Below, in pieces: positions 36,190 through 45,224 of a stretch of 64,000 bases of DNA. Positions within the stretch are counted from its first letter, which is position 1. Each line of letters begins with the position of its first letter. The stretch comes from Halanaerobium polyolivorans. GTDB taxonomy: Bacteria; Bacillota; Halanaerobiia; Halanaerobiales; Halanaerobiaceae. The stretch covers positions 220,617-284,616 of the forward strand of contig NZ_JAJFAT010000001.1 in NCBI RefSeq assembly GCF_020711195.1, written 5' to 3'. The notes under the pieces are model-generated. The model ran no database searches. It was not told the origin of the DNA and worked only from the letters and a program-made list of their open reading frames with translations. Made by a program: the position numbers and the translations under genes.

Positions 36190-36252
36190 ATATAAATGAA
36201 TGTTTATATTAATGCTCATTTATATTATATAGAAAAATATTAATTATGTCAA
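36190..36252 (-). promoter_or_regulatory. Promoter and inverted-repeat operator of the ArsR operon
   Basis: On the minus strand TTGACA (36252-36247), 17 bases and TATAAT (36229-36224) form a consensus promoter. A perfect 10-bp inverted repeat, ATATAAATGA ... TCATTTATAT (36190-36225), begins in the -10 and spans the predicted start of transcription. It resembles ArsR/SmtB operators (ATA-N2-TGAA... half-sites). Confidence 0.8.
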
Positions 36253-36257
36253 TTTTT

Positions 36258-36587
36258 TCAGCCTAATTTATCTCCTATTTCCACTTTTTTATCTGGAGTG
36301 ATTAAAACAACACCTTCATTGGAATAGGTCCCTAAAACAAGAACTTCTGAAATAAAATTTGCTATTTGTTTGGGCGGGAAATTCACTATGGCTAAGATCT
36401 GTTTATTAAGCAAATCTTCTTTAGTGTAACATTCAGTTATTTGAGCGCTGGAGTTTTTTATACCAATCTCTTCTCCAAAATTTATTTTTAGTTTATAAGC
36501 AGCTTTATTGGCTTCAGGAAAATCTGCTGCTGCAACAATTTTTCCTACTCTAATATCAAGCTGTAAAAAGTCTTCAAATTCAGCCAT
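36258..36587 (-). CDS. csaA: CsaA-type tRNA-binding domain protein
   Basis: The 109-residue OB-fold protein has the EMAP-II-like signature FLQLDIRVGKIVAAADFPEA, then INFGEEIGIKNSSAQIT, KQILAIVNFPPKQIANFIS and EGVVLITPDKKVEIGDKL. This is full length for CsaA, a dimeric tRNA-binding protein described as an export-related chaperone in Bacillus. A role in secretion or in tRNA binding is known for the family only. AAAAGGACTGG precedes the ATG. It is the gene downstream of pepC but has a strong terminator between. Confidence 0.92.
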   Translation of the reverse strand: MAEFEDFLQLDIRVGKIVAAADFPEANKAAYKLKINFGEEIGIKNSSAQITECYTKEDLLNKQILAIVNFPPKQIANFISEVLVLGTYSNEGVVLITPDKKVEIGDKLG

Positions 36588-36619
36588 TTATACCAGTCCT
36601 TTTTAAAATATATTATTTT

Positions 36620-36658
36620 TAAAAAAGGGATAACTAGAAAAATATTAAAGTTATCCCT
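36620..36658 (-). terminator. Terminator of pepC
   Basis: AGGGATAACT pairs with AGTTATCCCT around a 13-base loop, followed on the minus strand by TTTTTT. It lies 23 bases after the stop. Confidence 0.88.
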
Positions 36659-36680
36659 CTATCTTATTTTTAGAAAAATA

Positions 36681-38027
36681 TTATTTTGCAAGTGATCCCA
36701 TTGGATCCCAGGGGTTTAAAACAATTGGTTCTTTGCTATACGCTTCTAATAATTCATCAGAAAGATATTTTTTATGGATCACAACTTCATAATTGAACTC
36801 TTCAAACCACTGATCACTCATTATGAAAAATCCATCTTTACCAACCTTATCTCCCCAGCTATTTTGAACTTTCCAGCGATTAACATTAGCATTGTCATCA
36901 ATATTAATGCCGGTAAAAACCATAGCATGAGTTAAAACACTTTCTCCATACTGAAGTCTACTCCCTTTATCAAGTTTAAATTTAGTATCTAAGACCTCTT
37001 CATAATTATATAATTCGGTATCCATAATTCCTAAGTCTCTATCATACCACTGGCCAACATCACAGCCAAACCAAACAGGTTCACCGGCTTTAATTTGTTC
37101 TTTACTTAAATCTTTAAGCATTTTAATCGGTAAATTCAAATAATGAATTTGTTGCCCTTCTTTTACATTACCTAAAAATTCAACTGTATAAGTTTTATAA
37201 AAATCTTTGTCAGATGTTGGAGCATTTATAATACTTACATAATCAGTCATTTTAACTTTAGAGTATTTATTATAGAACTCCATTGGACTTAATTTAGAAT
37301 CTCTATAAAAGTGACCTTCTTTATCTTTATATTCAAAATCGAATTCCTGAGGTGGTTCACCTAAAAAGTAAGCTAAGAGTGAATATATCTCTGCTAATAA
37401 TTCCTCTTTTTCTTCTCTTAGGCTTGCTTTGTCAGCCCCATGATTAAAATCATTACGTAAAGTATGAGCCTGATCACGAAGTTTGAGATTTAATATTTTA
37501 TTCATTAAACGAGAATTACTGCTGTGATAAGTTTCTGGCATCACATATTTTGGCACAATACCATATTTTTCGATTAAAGCAGTAAACATATCCCATTGTC
37601 CACCATCATTTGTAGGTTCATTTAAAAGCCACATTACTCTCCTGCTGTCCAGTTCTAAATCAGCAGTTGTTATAATATTTTCTAAAAAATAATTTGCTTT
37701 TTCAAGTTTATCCCAAAACATTGTATAAGATTGGGATAACTCAAAGTTATTCTCCTTAATATTTAAGCTTTCTGAGATACTGTAACGAATATTATTTAAA
37801 GCAGCAAACATCCAACATCTACCACTTTTTTTCTGGTTGGTAACAGAGCCCACATCTATTTCTTTAGAAAAATCATGATGCATATTTTTAACTGACTCAT
37901 TATTTAAAGCAGTATTGTTAATCCCATTTTTAATTATTGCATTGGCAATAACTCGATTGTTTTCTCTCGACTTAAATTCATTCGAAAATCTTTTTAATTG
38001 TTCAAAATTAATTATCTGTCTGTTCAT
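36681..38027 (-). CDS. pepC: Aminopeptidase C (bleomycin hydrolase family)
   Basis: The 448-residue papain-fold peptidase has the active-site Cys in QKKSGRCWMFAALNNIR near residue 72, His in VLTHAMVFTGIN and Asn in KVQNSWGDKVG. The C-terminus (EEFNYEVVIHKKYLSDEL ... NPWDPMGSLAK) forms the arm that blocks the cleft in this family. That makes it an aminopeptidase working in a hexameric barrel in the cytoplasm. It trims N-terminal residues of peptides. No signal peptide is present, as expected. GGGAGGAATTTTATA precedes the ATG. Single-gene unit. Confidence 0.96.
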   Translation of the reverse strand: MNRQIINFEQLKRFSNEFKSRENNRVIANAIIKNGINNTALNNESVKNMHHDFSKEIDVGSVTNQKKSGRCWMFAALNNIRYSISESLNIKENNFELSQSYTMFWDKLEKANYFLENIITTADLELDSRRVMWLLNEPTNDGGQWDMFTALIEKYGIVPKYVMPETYHSSNSRLMNKILNLKLRDQAHTLRNDFNHGADKASLREEKEELLAEIYSLLAYFLGEPPQEFDFEYKDKEGHFYRDSKLSPMEFYNKYSKVKMTDYVSIINAPTSDKDFYKTYTVEFLGNVKEGQQIHYLNLPIKMLKDLSKEQIKAGEPVWFGCDVGQWYDRDLGIMDTELYNYEEVLDTKFKLDKGSRLQYGESVLTHAMVFTGINIDDNANVNRWKVQNSWGDKVGKDGFFIMSDQWFEEFNYEVVIHKKYLSDELLEAYSKEPIVLNPWDPMGSLAK

Positions 38028-38103
38028 TATAAAATTCCTCCCTCTCCTATTCTTTTTTATATATTCATGAAAAGTTATAAATTTCCTTTACAAAAAGAAA
38101 AAA

Positions 38104-38946
38104 TTATTTATTAGCAAAAAAATTCATTATTTTATTTGTCAAATAATCAAAAATGCGGTCTGGTAAACGAGAGCGGAAAAAAAGCAGGAGTTTTGCATAA
38201 AATGGTGCTCTATATCTTGCTTTTGCTTTTTTAGCTTTAACTGCTTTTAAAATAAGATTTGCTATAACTTCAGCCTCTATAACCAGGTAATTATTTGCAT
38301 AAATATTTTTAAATGCTTTTGCAGTTTTTTTAGCATTTTCTGCATATACACTTTCTGCTGAATTTTCTAATAAACTTTCTGTAGCCCCATTGACCCAATT
38401 TGACTTAACAGCAGCAGGTTGAATTATCACAACATCAATTCCAAATTCCTTAACTTCATTTCTTAAAACATCACTTAAACCTTCAAGAGCAAATTTGCTA
38501 GCATTATACCAAGCAGCAAAAGGAAACCATACTTTGCCTGCTACTGAAGAAATATTAATTATTTTACCATTTTTATTTGCTCTCATAAATGGTAAAACTT
38601 CTTTAATCAATTTTGCAGCTGCAAAAAGATTAACTTCAAATTCAGCTCTAGCTTCAGAAATATCAAAATCTTCAACAGCTCCAAAAGCACCATAACCAGC
38701 ATTATTAATTAAAATATCAATCTTATTTTCTGTTTCTATAATTTCTGAAACACATTTTTCAATAGATTCAGTTTCACTTAGATCAAGATATTTATAATGA
38801 CCATACTTATATTCAGCTAAATATTTCAAACTATCAATTGATCTTGCCACACCATAAACTATATAACCGGCTTTTAAAAGTTTTTCAGCAGTTATTTTCC
38901 CAATTCCACTTGAAGCACCTGTTATCAAGACTACCTCTTTATTCAT
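38104..38946 (-). CDS. Short-chain dehydrogenase/reductase
   Basis: The 280-residue classic SDR has the cofactor motif VLITGASSGIGKITAEKL, NNAGYGAFG, and the catalytic Ser-Tyr-Lys in ISSVAGKV and WYNASKFALEGL. The Rossmann beta2 lacks an acidic end and reads YGVARSIDSLKYL, so NADP is likely. The C-terminal 60 residues are basic and hydrophobic (RYRAPFYAKLLLFFRS), as in SDRs that act near membranes on lipids or sterol-like compounds. The substrate is unknown. AAGGAAGTGAGG precedes the ATG. A perfect inverted repeat just upstream may bind a repressor. Confidence 0.9.
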   Translation of the reverse strand: MNKEVVLITGASSGIGKITAEKLLKAGYIVYGVARSIDSLKYLAEYKYGHYKYLDLSETESIEKCVSEIIETENKIDILINNAGYGAFGAVEDFDISEARAEFEVNLFAAAKLIKEVLPFMRANKNGKIINISSVAGKVWFPFAAWYNASKFALEGLSDVLRNEVKEFGIDVVIIQPAAVKSNWVNGATESLLENSAESVYAENAKKTAKAFKNIYANNYLVIEAEVIANLILKAVKAKKAKARYRAPFYAKLLLFFRSRLPDRIFDYLTNKIMNFFANK

Positions 38947-38972
38947 TTTATTAGCCTCACTTCCTTATAAAG

Positions 38973-39008
38973 TGTACCTTTAATGTATTGCAGTACATTA
39001 AAGGTACA
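38973..39008. promoter_or_regulatory. Perfect 15-bp inverted repeat between divergent genes
   Basis: TGTACCTTTAATGTA-TTGCAG-TACATTAAAGGTACA is exact. It sits 26 bases before the SDR start and 99 bases before the secreted-protein start. Size and symmetry suggest a TetR-type operator. No matching regulator gene is adjacent. A terminator is unlikely because no T run follows on either strand. Confidence 0.65.
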
Positions 39009-39107
39009 AATTTATTTTATTTATGAGCTAAAAAATAAAGGATTTTCTAAATTCCTCTATAATATATATAATTAAGATTAGTTATTATTAAAAGAAAGGA
39101 GTAAATA

Positions 39108-39452
39108 ATGAAAAAAATATTTTGTTTTACATTAGTTATACTTTTTCTTTTCACTTTAAACGCTTTTGCTCACCCACCGGCAGCTATTGATCTAGAATTT
39201 GACCTTGAAAATAATATTTTAGAAGCTTCTGTAGACCACAGATCAGGAGACAATCGCGATCATTATGTTGAAAAGGTTGAAGTCTTCCTTAATGATGAGT
39301 TAATTATCAATCAAGATTTCTTCCTTCAATTTGACAATGATCAGCAGAAAACACTTTATTTAATTCCTGGGGCCGAAGAAGGCGATCTTATTAAACTTAT
39401 CGCTTACTGTAATCAATTTGGCTCACTAGAAACAGAAATGCTAATTGAATAA
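39108..39452 (+). CDS. Small secreted protein of unknown function
   Basis: The 114-residue precursor has a clear signal peptide (KKIFCFTLVILFLFTLNAFA) with likely cleavage after AFA. The mature part begins HPPAAIDLEFDLENN and continues with alternating strands typical of a beta-sandwich (YVEKVEVFLNDELI, then KTLYLIPGAEEGDLI). Similar A-H-P-P starts occur in small exported proteins of anaerobic sulfate reducers and clostridia, but no function is known to me. One Cys (AYCNQFG) remains. AGAAAGGAG precedes the ATG. It has its own terminator. Confidence 0.65.
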   Translation: MKKIFCFTLVILFLFTLNAFAHPPAAIDLEFDLENNILEASVDHRSGDNRDHYVEKVEVFLNDELIINQDFFLQFDNDQQKTLYLIPGAEEGDLIKLIAYCNQFGSLETEMLIE

Positions 39453-39463
39453 AGAATATAATT

Positions 39464-39497
39464 AACCCTCCCTCTAAAAATTAAAGGGAGGGTTTTT
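39464..39497 (+). terminator. Terminator of the secreted-protein gene
   Basis: AACCCTCCCT pairs with AGGGAGGGTT, followed by TTT. A short A run upstream may let it act for citrate synthase on the other strand as well. Confidence 0.88.
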
Positions 39498-39513
39498 AAG
39501 ATTAAATATTAAA

Positions 39514-40854
39514 TTATCTTTTTATTTCTTCAAAATTACATTTTTCCTCATTTTTAAGTGATTTATATGCTGGTCTAATAATCTTGTGATCACTTACTAC
39601 CTGCTCTATTCTATGTGCACACCAACTTGCTACCCTTGCTGTTGCAAATAGAGGGGTATATAATTCTTTTGGTATATTAAGCAGCTCATAAACAAAACCA
39701 GAATAAAGATCAACATTAGCACAAATTTCTGTATCTTCTCCTCTAATCTCTTTAAATATTTCTTTTGTTAGTTTTTCTATATTGCTGTATAATTTAAATT
39801 CATCAATTCGACCCTTTGCCTCAGCTAACTCCAGAGATTTCTCTTTTAAAATTTCTGCTCTAGGATCTGATTTAGTATATACTGCATGGCCCATTCCATA
39901 AATTAAACCTTTTTTATCAAAAACTTCTCCATTCAATATTTTTATTAAATAAGCTTTAACTTCTTTTTCATCACTATAATCATCAATATTTTCTTTCATA
40001 TCTTCTATCATAGCTCTTACCCTTAAATTTGCTCCACCATGTTTAGGTCCTTTAAGACTACCTACAGCTGCACCAACAGCTGAATAAGTATCAGTACCAC
40101 TTGATGAAACTACGTGGGTAGCAAATGCTGAATTATTACCTCCACCATGTTCAGCATGGAGAATTAATAATAAGTCAAGTGTGTCTAATTCTAATTTAGA
40201 ATATTGATTGTCTGCTCTAATCATATGCAAAATATTAGCAGCAGTTCCAACACCTCTTTTAGGATTATGAAGATAAAGACTTTGATTATCAAAATAATGT
40301 GCTTTAGCCTGGTAACCATAAGAAATGATAGTTGGGAATCTTGCTATAAGTTTAATGCTCTGCAGTAATATTTTCTCAATATCAAGACAATCCGGATTAT
40401 TATCATATGAATAAAGTACTAAAATACTTCTCTGTAGTTTATTCATAACATCACTACTGGGACTTTTTAAGATTGTATTTTCGGTAAAGTGAGGGGGCAG
40501 CTTTCTAAAACTATCTAAAATTGCATTAAAATCTTTGAGGTTTTTCTTATTAGGAAGCTCTCCAAATAGTAATAAATATATTATACTTTCATAACCAAAT
40601 TTACCTGTTTTCTCAATTAACTCTCCAATTTCTATATCTCTGTAAAACAATCTTCCTTCAGTAGGAACTTTTTTACCATCACATAAAGTATAACCATGTA
40701 CTGAACCAATTTTAGTAAATCCAACCACAACACCAGTACCATCAGCATTTCTTAAACCCTGTTTAATATCATATTTTTTATAATATCTTTTGTCAATTTT
40801 ATTGACTTCCTCAACAGTAGAAGAAACTTCTTTCAACCATTTTTTTATACTCAT
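39514..40854 (-). CDS. gltA: Citrate synthase (si type)
   Basis: The 446-residue protein carries LHAEHGGGNNSAFATHVV with catalytic His, VGSLKGPKHGGANLRV with oxaloacetate His, and GMGHAVYTKSDPRA with the CoA-site His. The catalytic Asp lies in NVDLYSGFVYELL. It condenses acetyl-CoA with oxaloacetate. The N-terminal domain (DGTGVVVGFTKIGSVHGY) matches the citrate/2-methylcitrate synthase form common in clostridia. Methylcitrate activity cannot be excluded. AGGAGTGAGAAT precedes the ATG. No aconitase or isocitrate dehydrogenase gene is nearby. Together with gdhA it would feed glutamate synthesis. Confidence 0.94.
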   Translation of the reverse strand: MSIKKWLKEVSSTVEEVNKIDKRYYKKYDIKQGLRNADGTGVVVGFTKIGSVHGYTLCDGKKVPTEGRLFYRDIEIGELIEKTGKFGYESIIYLLLFGELPNKKNLKDFNAILDSFRKLPPHFTENTILKSPSSDVMNKLQRSILVLYSYDNNPDCLDIEKILLQSIKLIARFPTIISYGYQAKAHYFDNQSLYLHNPKRGVGTAANILHMIRADNQYSKLELDTLDLLLILHAEHGGGNNSAFATHVVSSSGTDTYSAVGAAVGSLKGPKHGGANLRVRAMIEDMKENIDDYSDEKEVKAYLIKILNGEVFDKKGLIYGMGHAVYTKSDPRAEILKEKSLELAEAKGRIDEFKLYSNIEKLTKEIFKEIRGEDTEICANVDLYSGFVYELLNIPKELYTPLFATARVASWCAHRIEQVVSDHKIIRPAYKSLKNEEKCNFEEIKR

Positions 40855-40962
40855 ATTCTCACTCCTATTATCTACTCTAAATATGTATTTCTAAAAGCAA
40901 AAAATCCTACTAGAATACTAAGCAGCAAAATAAAATTTAAAATATTTAAGATTCTTTAATTA

Positions 40963-40991
40963 ATTATATCATTTAAAGCTGATTTATCCAA
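40963..40991 (-). promoter_or_regulatory. Promoter candidate for gltA
   Basis: On the minus strand TTGGAT (40991-40986), 17 bases and TATAAT (40968-40963). The -35 lies inside the last codons of the phosphorylase gene. Confidence 0.55.
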
Positions 40992-41754
40992 TTTCTATTA
41001 ATGAATCCCCACAGCTGCAGTTGTTTTGATCAAGACCTTCTAAAAAAACATGCATGAAAGCTTCTGTTATTTTAGCCTTCTTTGCTGAGATAAGCTCTTG
41101 AAATTCATGGATATCTAATTCATCTTTCATCCCGGTAGACCAATTAGTTATAATAGCAACTGAAGCATAACAGATACCGAGTTCTTTAGCTAATATTACT
41201 TCTGGTACTCCTGTCATACCAACAACATCTCCCCCCAATTTTTTAAACATTTCTATTTCTGCAGCAGTTTCAAATCTAGGCCCTTCTGTACAAACATAGA
41301 CAGCATTTCCTTTGATTTTTAATTGTTTGGCCAAGCTTCTTTGAGAAAATTTACTGCGCATATTTTTACAGTAAGGATCACTCATATCAAAATGTTTTAC
41401 CGACTCAGCTTCAGAATCTAAAAAACTTTGAGCTCTTGTTTTAGTAAAATCAATAAAATCTTTAATTACAACTATATCACCTGGTTCATAATTTTCATTA
41501 AATGAACCTACAGCAGCAGTAGCATATATATATTTAATCCCTAGTTTTTCTAAAGCCTTAATATTAGCTCTATAATTAATGTTATGGGGAGCTCTTGAAT
41601 GATTTTTACCATGCCTGGCTAAAAAAACTATCTCTTCTCCATAATGAGTTATAATATCAACTTTAACTGTTCCATACTCTGTTTTTACTTCTCTGCTGAT
41701 ATTTTTATTATCTAAATCATAAACACCTGTCCCACCTATTACAGCTTTATCCAA
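40984..41754 (-). CDS. MTAP/PNP-family nucleoside phosphorylase
   Basis: The 256-residue protein has the family's phosphate and ribose motifs: AVIGGTGVYD, FLARHGKNHSRAPHNINYRA and CTEGPRFETAAEI. The base-contact region reads MTGVPEVILAKEL, then IITNWSTGM. True methylthioadenosine phosphorylases usually have Asp (TDYDCW) where this has Asn. An Asn there favours 6-oxopurines, as in inosine, guanosine or methylthioinosine phosphorylases. It is therefore likely a purine salvage enzyme, though often annotated MtnP. The TTG start follows AAGGGGGGAGAAGA. A Cys-rich tail (NNCSCGDSL) is notable. Confidence 0.85.
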   Translation of the reverse strand: MDKAVIGGTGVYDLDNKNISREVKTEYGTVKVDIITHYGEEIVFLARHGKNHSRAPHNINYRANIKALEKLGIKYIYATAAVGSFNENYEPGDIVVIKDFIDFTKTRAQSFLDSEAESVKHFDMSDPYCKNMRSKFSQRSLAKQLKIKGNAVYVCTEGPRFETAAEIEMFKKLGGDVVGMTGVPEVILAKELGICYASVAIITNWSTGMKDELDIHEFQELISAKKAKITEAFMHVFLEGLDQNNCSCGDSLIEIG

Positions 41755-41940
41755 TCTTCTCCCCCCTTAATAAAATAGATTTTCACTAAACTATCTATAT
41801 TATAAAAATTGTATCATTTTAAAAAATTTTAGTCAATCTTTTGCTCTGTAAAGACTTTTTTTAAAATATTATTTTTTTGTAGCAATTTTTTAGAGGAGAT
41901 TAAGGCTAAATAATTAATTATTTAATTAGAGGTGAGAAAA

Positions 41941-43203
41941 ATGTCACATAAAACTGCAAAAAAGTCATATGAAAATCTTGTAGAAAGATTAAATAAATTT
42001 CCTCAAGGGGCTCCACCAAGCAAAACTCTTTATGAGATTTTAGCAATGTTATTTAGCGAAAAAGAAGCAGAAATAGTTGCACAACTTCCTATAAAACCCT
42101 TTACAGCAAAAGAAGCAGCTAAAATACTTAAAAAAGATAAAAAAGAAACTGAAAAAATTTTAAATGAACTTGCAGCAAGAGCAATTTTGTTAGACTCAAT
42201 AAACAAAAATACAAAGCACTATATTCTCCCACCACCTATGGCTGGATTTTTTGAATTTTCAATGATGAGAACTAGAAATGATATAAATCAAAAATTACTG
42301 GCAGAACTATATTATCAATACCTTAATATTGAAGAAGACTTTATCAAAGATTTATTTTTAGGTGGAGACACTAAACTTGGTAGAGTTTATGTCAATGAAG
42401 ATGTGCTTTCAAGAGATAATTTGGTCCATATTCTCGATTTTGAAAAGGCAAGTCATATAATAAAAACTGCAGATGATATTGGAATTAGTACTTGTTACTG
42501 CAGACATAAAATGCATCATTTAGATAAAGCTTGTAATGCCCCTTTAGATATCTGCATGACTTTTAATAATACTGCAGATTCATTAATCAGACATGACCAT
42601 GCTCGTCGAGTAGATAGTTCAGAATGTCTGGAACTATTACATAAAGCTTATGAACATAATTTAGTCCAGTGTGGAGAAAATGTTCAGGAACAGCCCAGTT
42701 TCATCTGTAACTGCTGTAGCTGTTGTTGTGAGGCACTTGTAGCTGCAAAAGAGTTTGGAGCTTTACATCCTATTCAAACAACCCATTATTTAGCAGCTAT
42801 AATTAACTCAGAATGCAGCCAATGTAAAAAATGCATTTCAATTTGTCCTGTTAATGCCATCTCAGAAATTGAAGATAAGCAAAACAAAAAGATTATTATA
42901 GATAAAGAACTTTGTTTAGGTTGTGGAGTCTGTCTGAGAGAATGTCCAAATAACAGTATTGAACTAAAAAGGCGTCAGGAAAAAATAATTACCCCTGTAA
43001 ATTCTGTTCATCGGACTGTAATGATGGCAGTAGAAAGGGGCAAATTGCAAAATTTAATTTTTGATAAACAGGTTTTTGCCAGTCATAGAGCAATGGCAGC
43101 TGTTATTTCAGCAATATTGAAACTACCACCAATCAAACAAATTATGGCTAATAAACAGCTTCAATCTAAATATCTTGCTAAATTAATTAAAAAATTTAGT
43201 TAA
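41941..43203 (+). CDS. Polyferredoxin-type 4Fe-4S protein with N-terminal winged helix
   Basis: The 420-residue protein begins with a helical, wHTH-like region (FTAKEAAKILKKDKKETEKIL, residues about 50-75). The middle is rich in Cys and His (ISTCYCRHKMHHLDKAC, then FICNCCSCCCEAL). A 2[4Fe-4S] ferredoxin domain lies near 290-350 (CSQCKKCISICPVNAI and CLGCGVCLRECPNN). Similar proteins occur across anaerobes, but their role is not established. The C-C-x-C-C-C run could hold a further cluster. ATG 41941 follows GAGGTGAGAAAA. A perfect 38-base palindrome spans its stop. Confidence 0.82.
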   Translation: MSHKTAKKSYENLVERLNKFPQGAPPSKTLYEILAMLFSEKEAEIVAQLPIKPFTAKEAAKILKKDKKETEKILNELAARAILLDSINKNTKHYILPPPMAGFFEFSMMRTRNDINQKLLAELYYQYLNIEEDFIKDLFLGGDTKLGRVYVNEDVLSRDNLVHILDFEKASHIIKTADDIGISTCYCRHKMHHLDKACNAPLDICMTFNNTADSLIRHDHARRVDSSECLELLHKAYEHNLVQCGENVQEQPSFICNCCSCCCEALVAAKEFGALHPIQTTHYLAAIINSECSQCKKCISICPVNAISEIEDKQNKKIIIDKELCLGCGVCLRECPNNSIELKRRQEKIITPVNSVHRTVMMAVERGKLQNLIFDKQVFASHRAMAAVISAILKLPPIKQIMANKQLQSKYLAKLIKKFS

Positions 43204-43233
43204 AGCAAACTTAGCTAAGTTTGCTTTAACTAA
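43196..43233. repeat. Perfect 38-base palindrome at convergent gene ends
   Basis: Arms of 19 bp (TTAGTTAAAGCAAACTTAG and its complement) meet with no spacer and include the ferredoxin stop codon. As RNA it would form a stable hairpin stopping both convergent genes, though T runs are poor. Confidence 0.7.
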
Positions 43234-43242
43234 TATAAAATA

Positions 43243-45186
43243 TTATTTAATTTCTTTTAATATTTCATTTAAATTATCAGTTGGCATTTGACAAATGAAA
43301 TCTCTGCAAACTGATAATTTGTTATTTTGATCATCTTTTTGCTGTTTTAACAGATAATCAGGTAAATATCTAGCTCTTATATTTTCAATTAATTCTTGGG
43401 CTAAGGGATATTTTTTATCTCCATGAATCTTTAGCTCAACAAAGGGATTATTTAAATAGTAATTACTCAAAACTAAAAAAATATAATTGCTGGGAGCCTT
43501 ATTTATCTTATCAGAAAAGGCAGCAATAATTTTTTCACTATCTTCTTGATATGATAAATCATCTTTAAGATGAGCCAGCTTTAAAAAATTAAAAGCTGCT
43601 GTAGAATTAGCAGAGGGTAGTGAATTATCTCTAGCCTTAATTTGCTTTAAAAATAGATCTTTATTGTCTTTGGAGCTAAAATGGAAAGCACCCTGATTTT
43701 GATCCCAGAAATATTCTTTCATTATTTTAGCAGTTTTTTCTGCCTTTATTAAGTATTCATCTTTTAAAGTTGCCTGATATAATTCTATTAAAGCCCAAAG
43801 CAAAAAGCTGTAATCATTTAGGTTATCAACCTCTGATTTCTTCCCTTGATAATAACTGTGAGCTAATCTACCTTTAGTTGTTTTCAGATGGTTATGAATA
43901 AACTTTTCAGCATCTTCAGCCAATTTTAGGTATTTATTATCTTTTAAAACAAAAGCTGCTTTTGCTAAAGCGGCAATTAGCAAGCCATTCCAATCTGTTA
44001 AGATCTTTTCATCTTTACCTGGCCTTATTCTTTTTTCTCTATACTGTAATAATTTATCTTTTATATTTTCTAAGTTATTATAATCTTGAATGTTTTTTAA
44101 ATTTAAATTTATATTTTTACTTGTTTTGATATTAAATACCTCAGCAATTTTTTGGAATTCTTTATTACTGAGAATAGATTTGAGCTCTTCTTTTTGCCAG
44201 AGATAATATTTGCCTTCTTCTCCTTCACTATCAGCATCTTCAGCCGCAAAAAAAGCTCCTTCTTCAGCTAACATTTCATTTTCTAAATAACTGATAATTT
44301 CTTTTACTACATCTGCATAAATATCTTTAGATGTTGCTTGATAAACTGAAGTATAGATGTAAATCATTAAAGCTTGATCATATAACATTTTTTCAAAGTG
44401 GGGCATTTCCCATTCTCTATCTGTCGAATATCTATGAAACCCCCAGCCTAAGTGATCATATATTCCTCCAGCTCTCATTTTTTGAAGAGTTTTTTCTAAA
44501 ATAGATAGATATTTTTGCTCATCAGTTTTTTTCCAATAGTGGAGTAAAAATAAAAGGTATTGATACATTGGAAATTTAGGTGAACTACCAAATCCTCCAT
44601 ATTGATTATCATAATTATTTGCTATTTCTTGAGCTGTTTTTTCTAATATATCACTTTTTATATCTGCTTTTTGATTAATATTTATTTTAGCTAAATGAGA
44701 AACAATATTCTCTGAAGCTTGCAGCAGCTTCTCTCTTTCTTCAGTCCATAAATTATGAATTTCAGGTAAGATACTCAAAAGACCCTTTCTACCATACTTA
44801 TTTTCTTTAGGAATATAGGTAGCTGCATAAAAAGGCTTTTTATCTGCTGTCATAAATATACTTAAAGGCCAACCACCACTGCCGGTCATCGCCTGACAAA
44901 GATCCATATATAAGGCATCAATATCTGGTCTTTCTTCCCTATCAACTTTAATAGAAATAAAATATTGATTGAGCATTTTAGCAACCTCTTCATCTTCAAA
45001 AGATTCTTCTGCCATCACATGGCACCAGTGACAGGTAGAATAACCAATGGACAAAAATATGGGTAGATCTTTCTCTTTAGCCTTCTTAAAAGCCTCATCT
45101 CCCCAGGGATACCAATTTACGGGATTATCAGCATGTTGTTTAAGATAGGGACTATTTTCATCCTTTAAATTATTATATGAATTCAA
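43243..45186 (-). CDS. DUF255 (thioredoxin-like/YyaL, SSP411-type) protein
   Basis: The 647-residue protein starts with a thioredoxin-like domain ([34 protein letters not shown] with Cys-x2-Cys, [10 protein letters not shown]). A glycoside-hydrolase-like alpha/alpha toroid follows ([38 protein letters not shown]). This is the DUF255/YyaL/spermatogenesis-associated 20 family. Its reaction is unknown. GGGGTGG sets the TTG at 45186, since GTG 45195 lies inside that site. It follows the rhodanese gene by 38 bases. A joint role in sulfur or thiol chemistry is plausible. Confidence 0.9.
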   Translation of the reverse strand: MNSYNNLKDENSPYLKQHADNPVNWYPWGDEAFKKAKEKDLPIFLSIGYSTCHWCHVMAEESFEDEEVAKMLNQYFISIKVDREERPDIDALYMDLCQAMTGSGGWPLSIFMTADKKPFYAATYIPKENKYGRKGLLSILPEIHNLWTEEREKLLQASENIVSHLAKININQKADIKSDILEKTAQEIANNYDNQYGGFGSSPKFPMYQYLLFLLHYWKKTDEQKYLSILEKTLQKMRAGGIYDHLGWGFHRYSTDREWEMPHFEKMLYDQALMIYIYTSVYQATSKDIYADVVKEIISYLENEMLAEEGAFFAAEDADSEGEEGKYYLWQKEELKSILSNKEFQKIAEVFNIKTSKNINLNLKNIQDYNNLENIKDKLLQYREKRIRPGKDEKILTDWNGLLIAALAKAAFVLKDNKYLKLAEDAEKFIHNHLKTTKGRLAHSYYQGKKSEVDNLNDYSFLLWALIELYQATLKDEYLIKAEKTAKIMKEYFWDQNQGAFHFSSKDNKDLFLKQIKARDNSLPSANSTAAFNFLKLAHLKDDLSYQEDSEKIIAAFSDKINKAPSNYIFLVLSNYYLNNPFVELKIHGDKKYPLAQELIENIRARYLPDYLLKQQKDDQNNKLSVCRDFICQMPTDNLNEILKEIK

Positions 45187-45224
45187 AATGACCACCCCTT
45201 CTATTCAGGAAAATAATAAAACAT

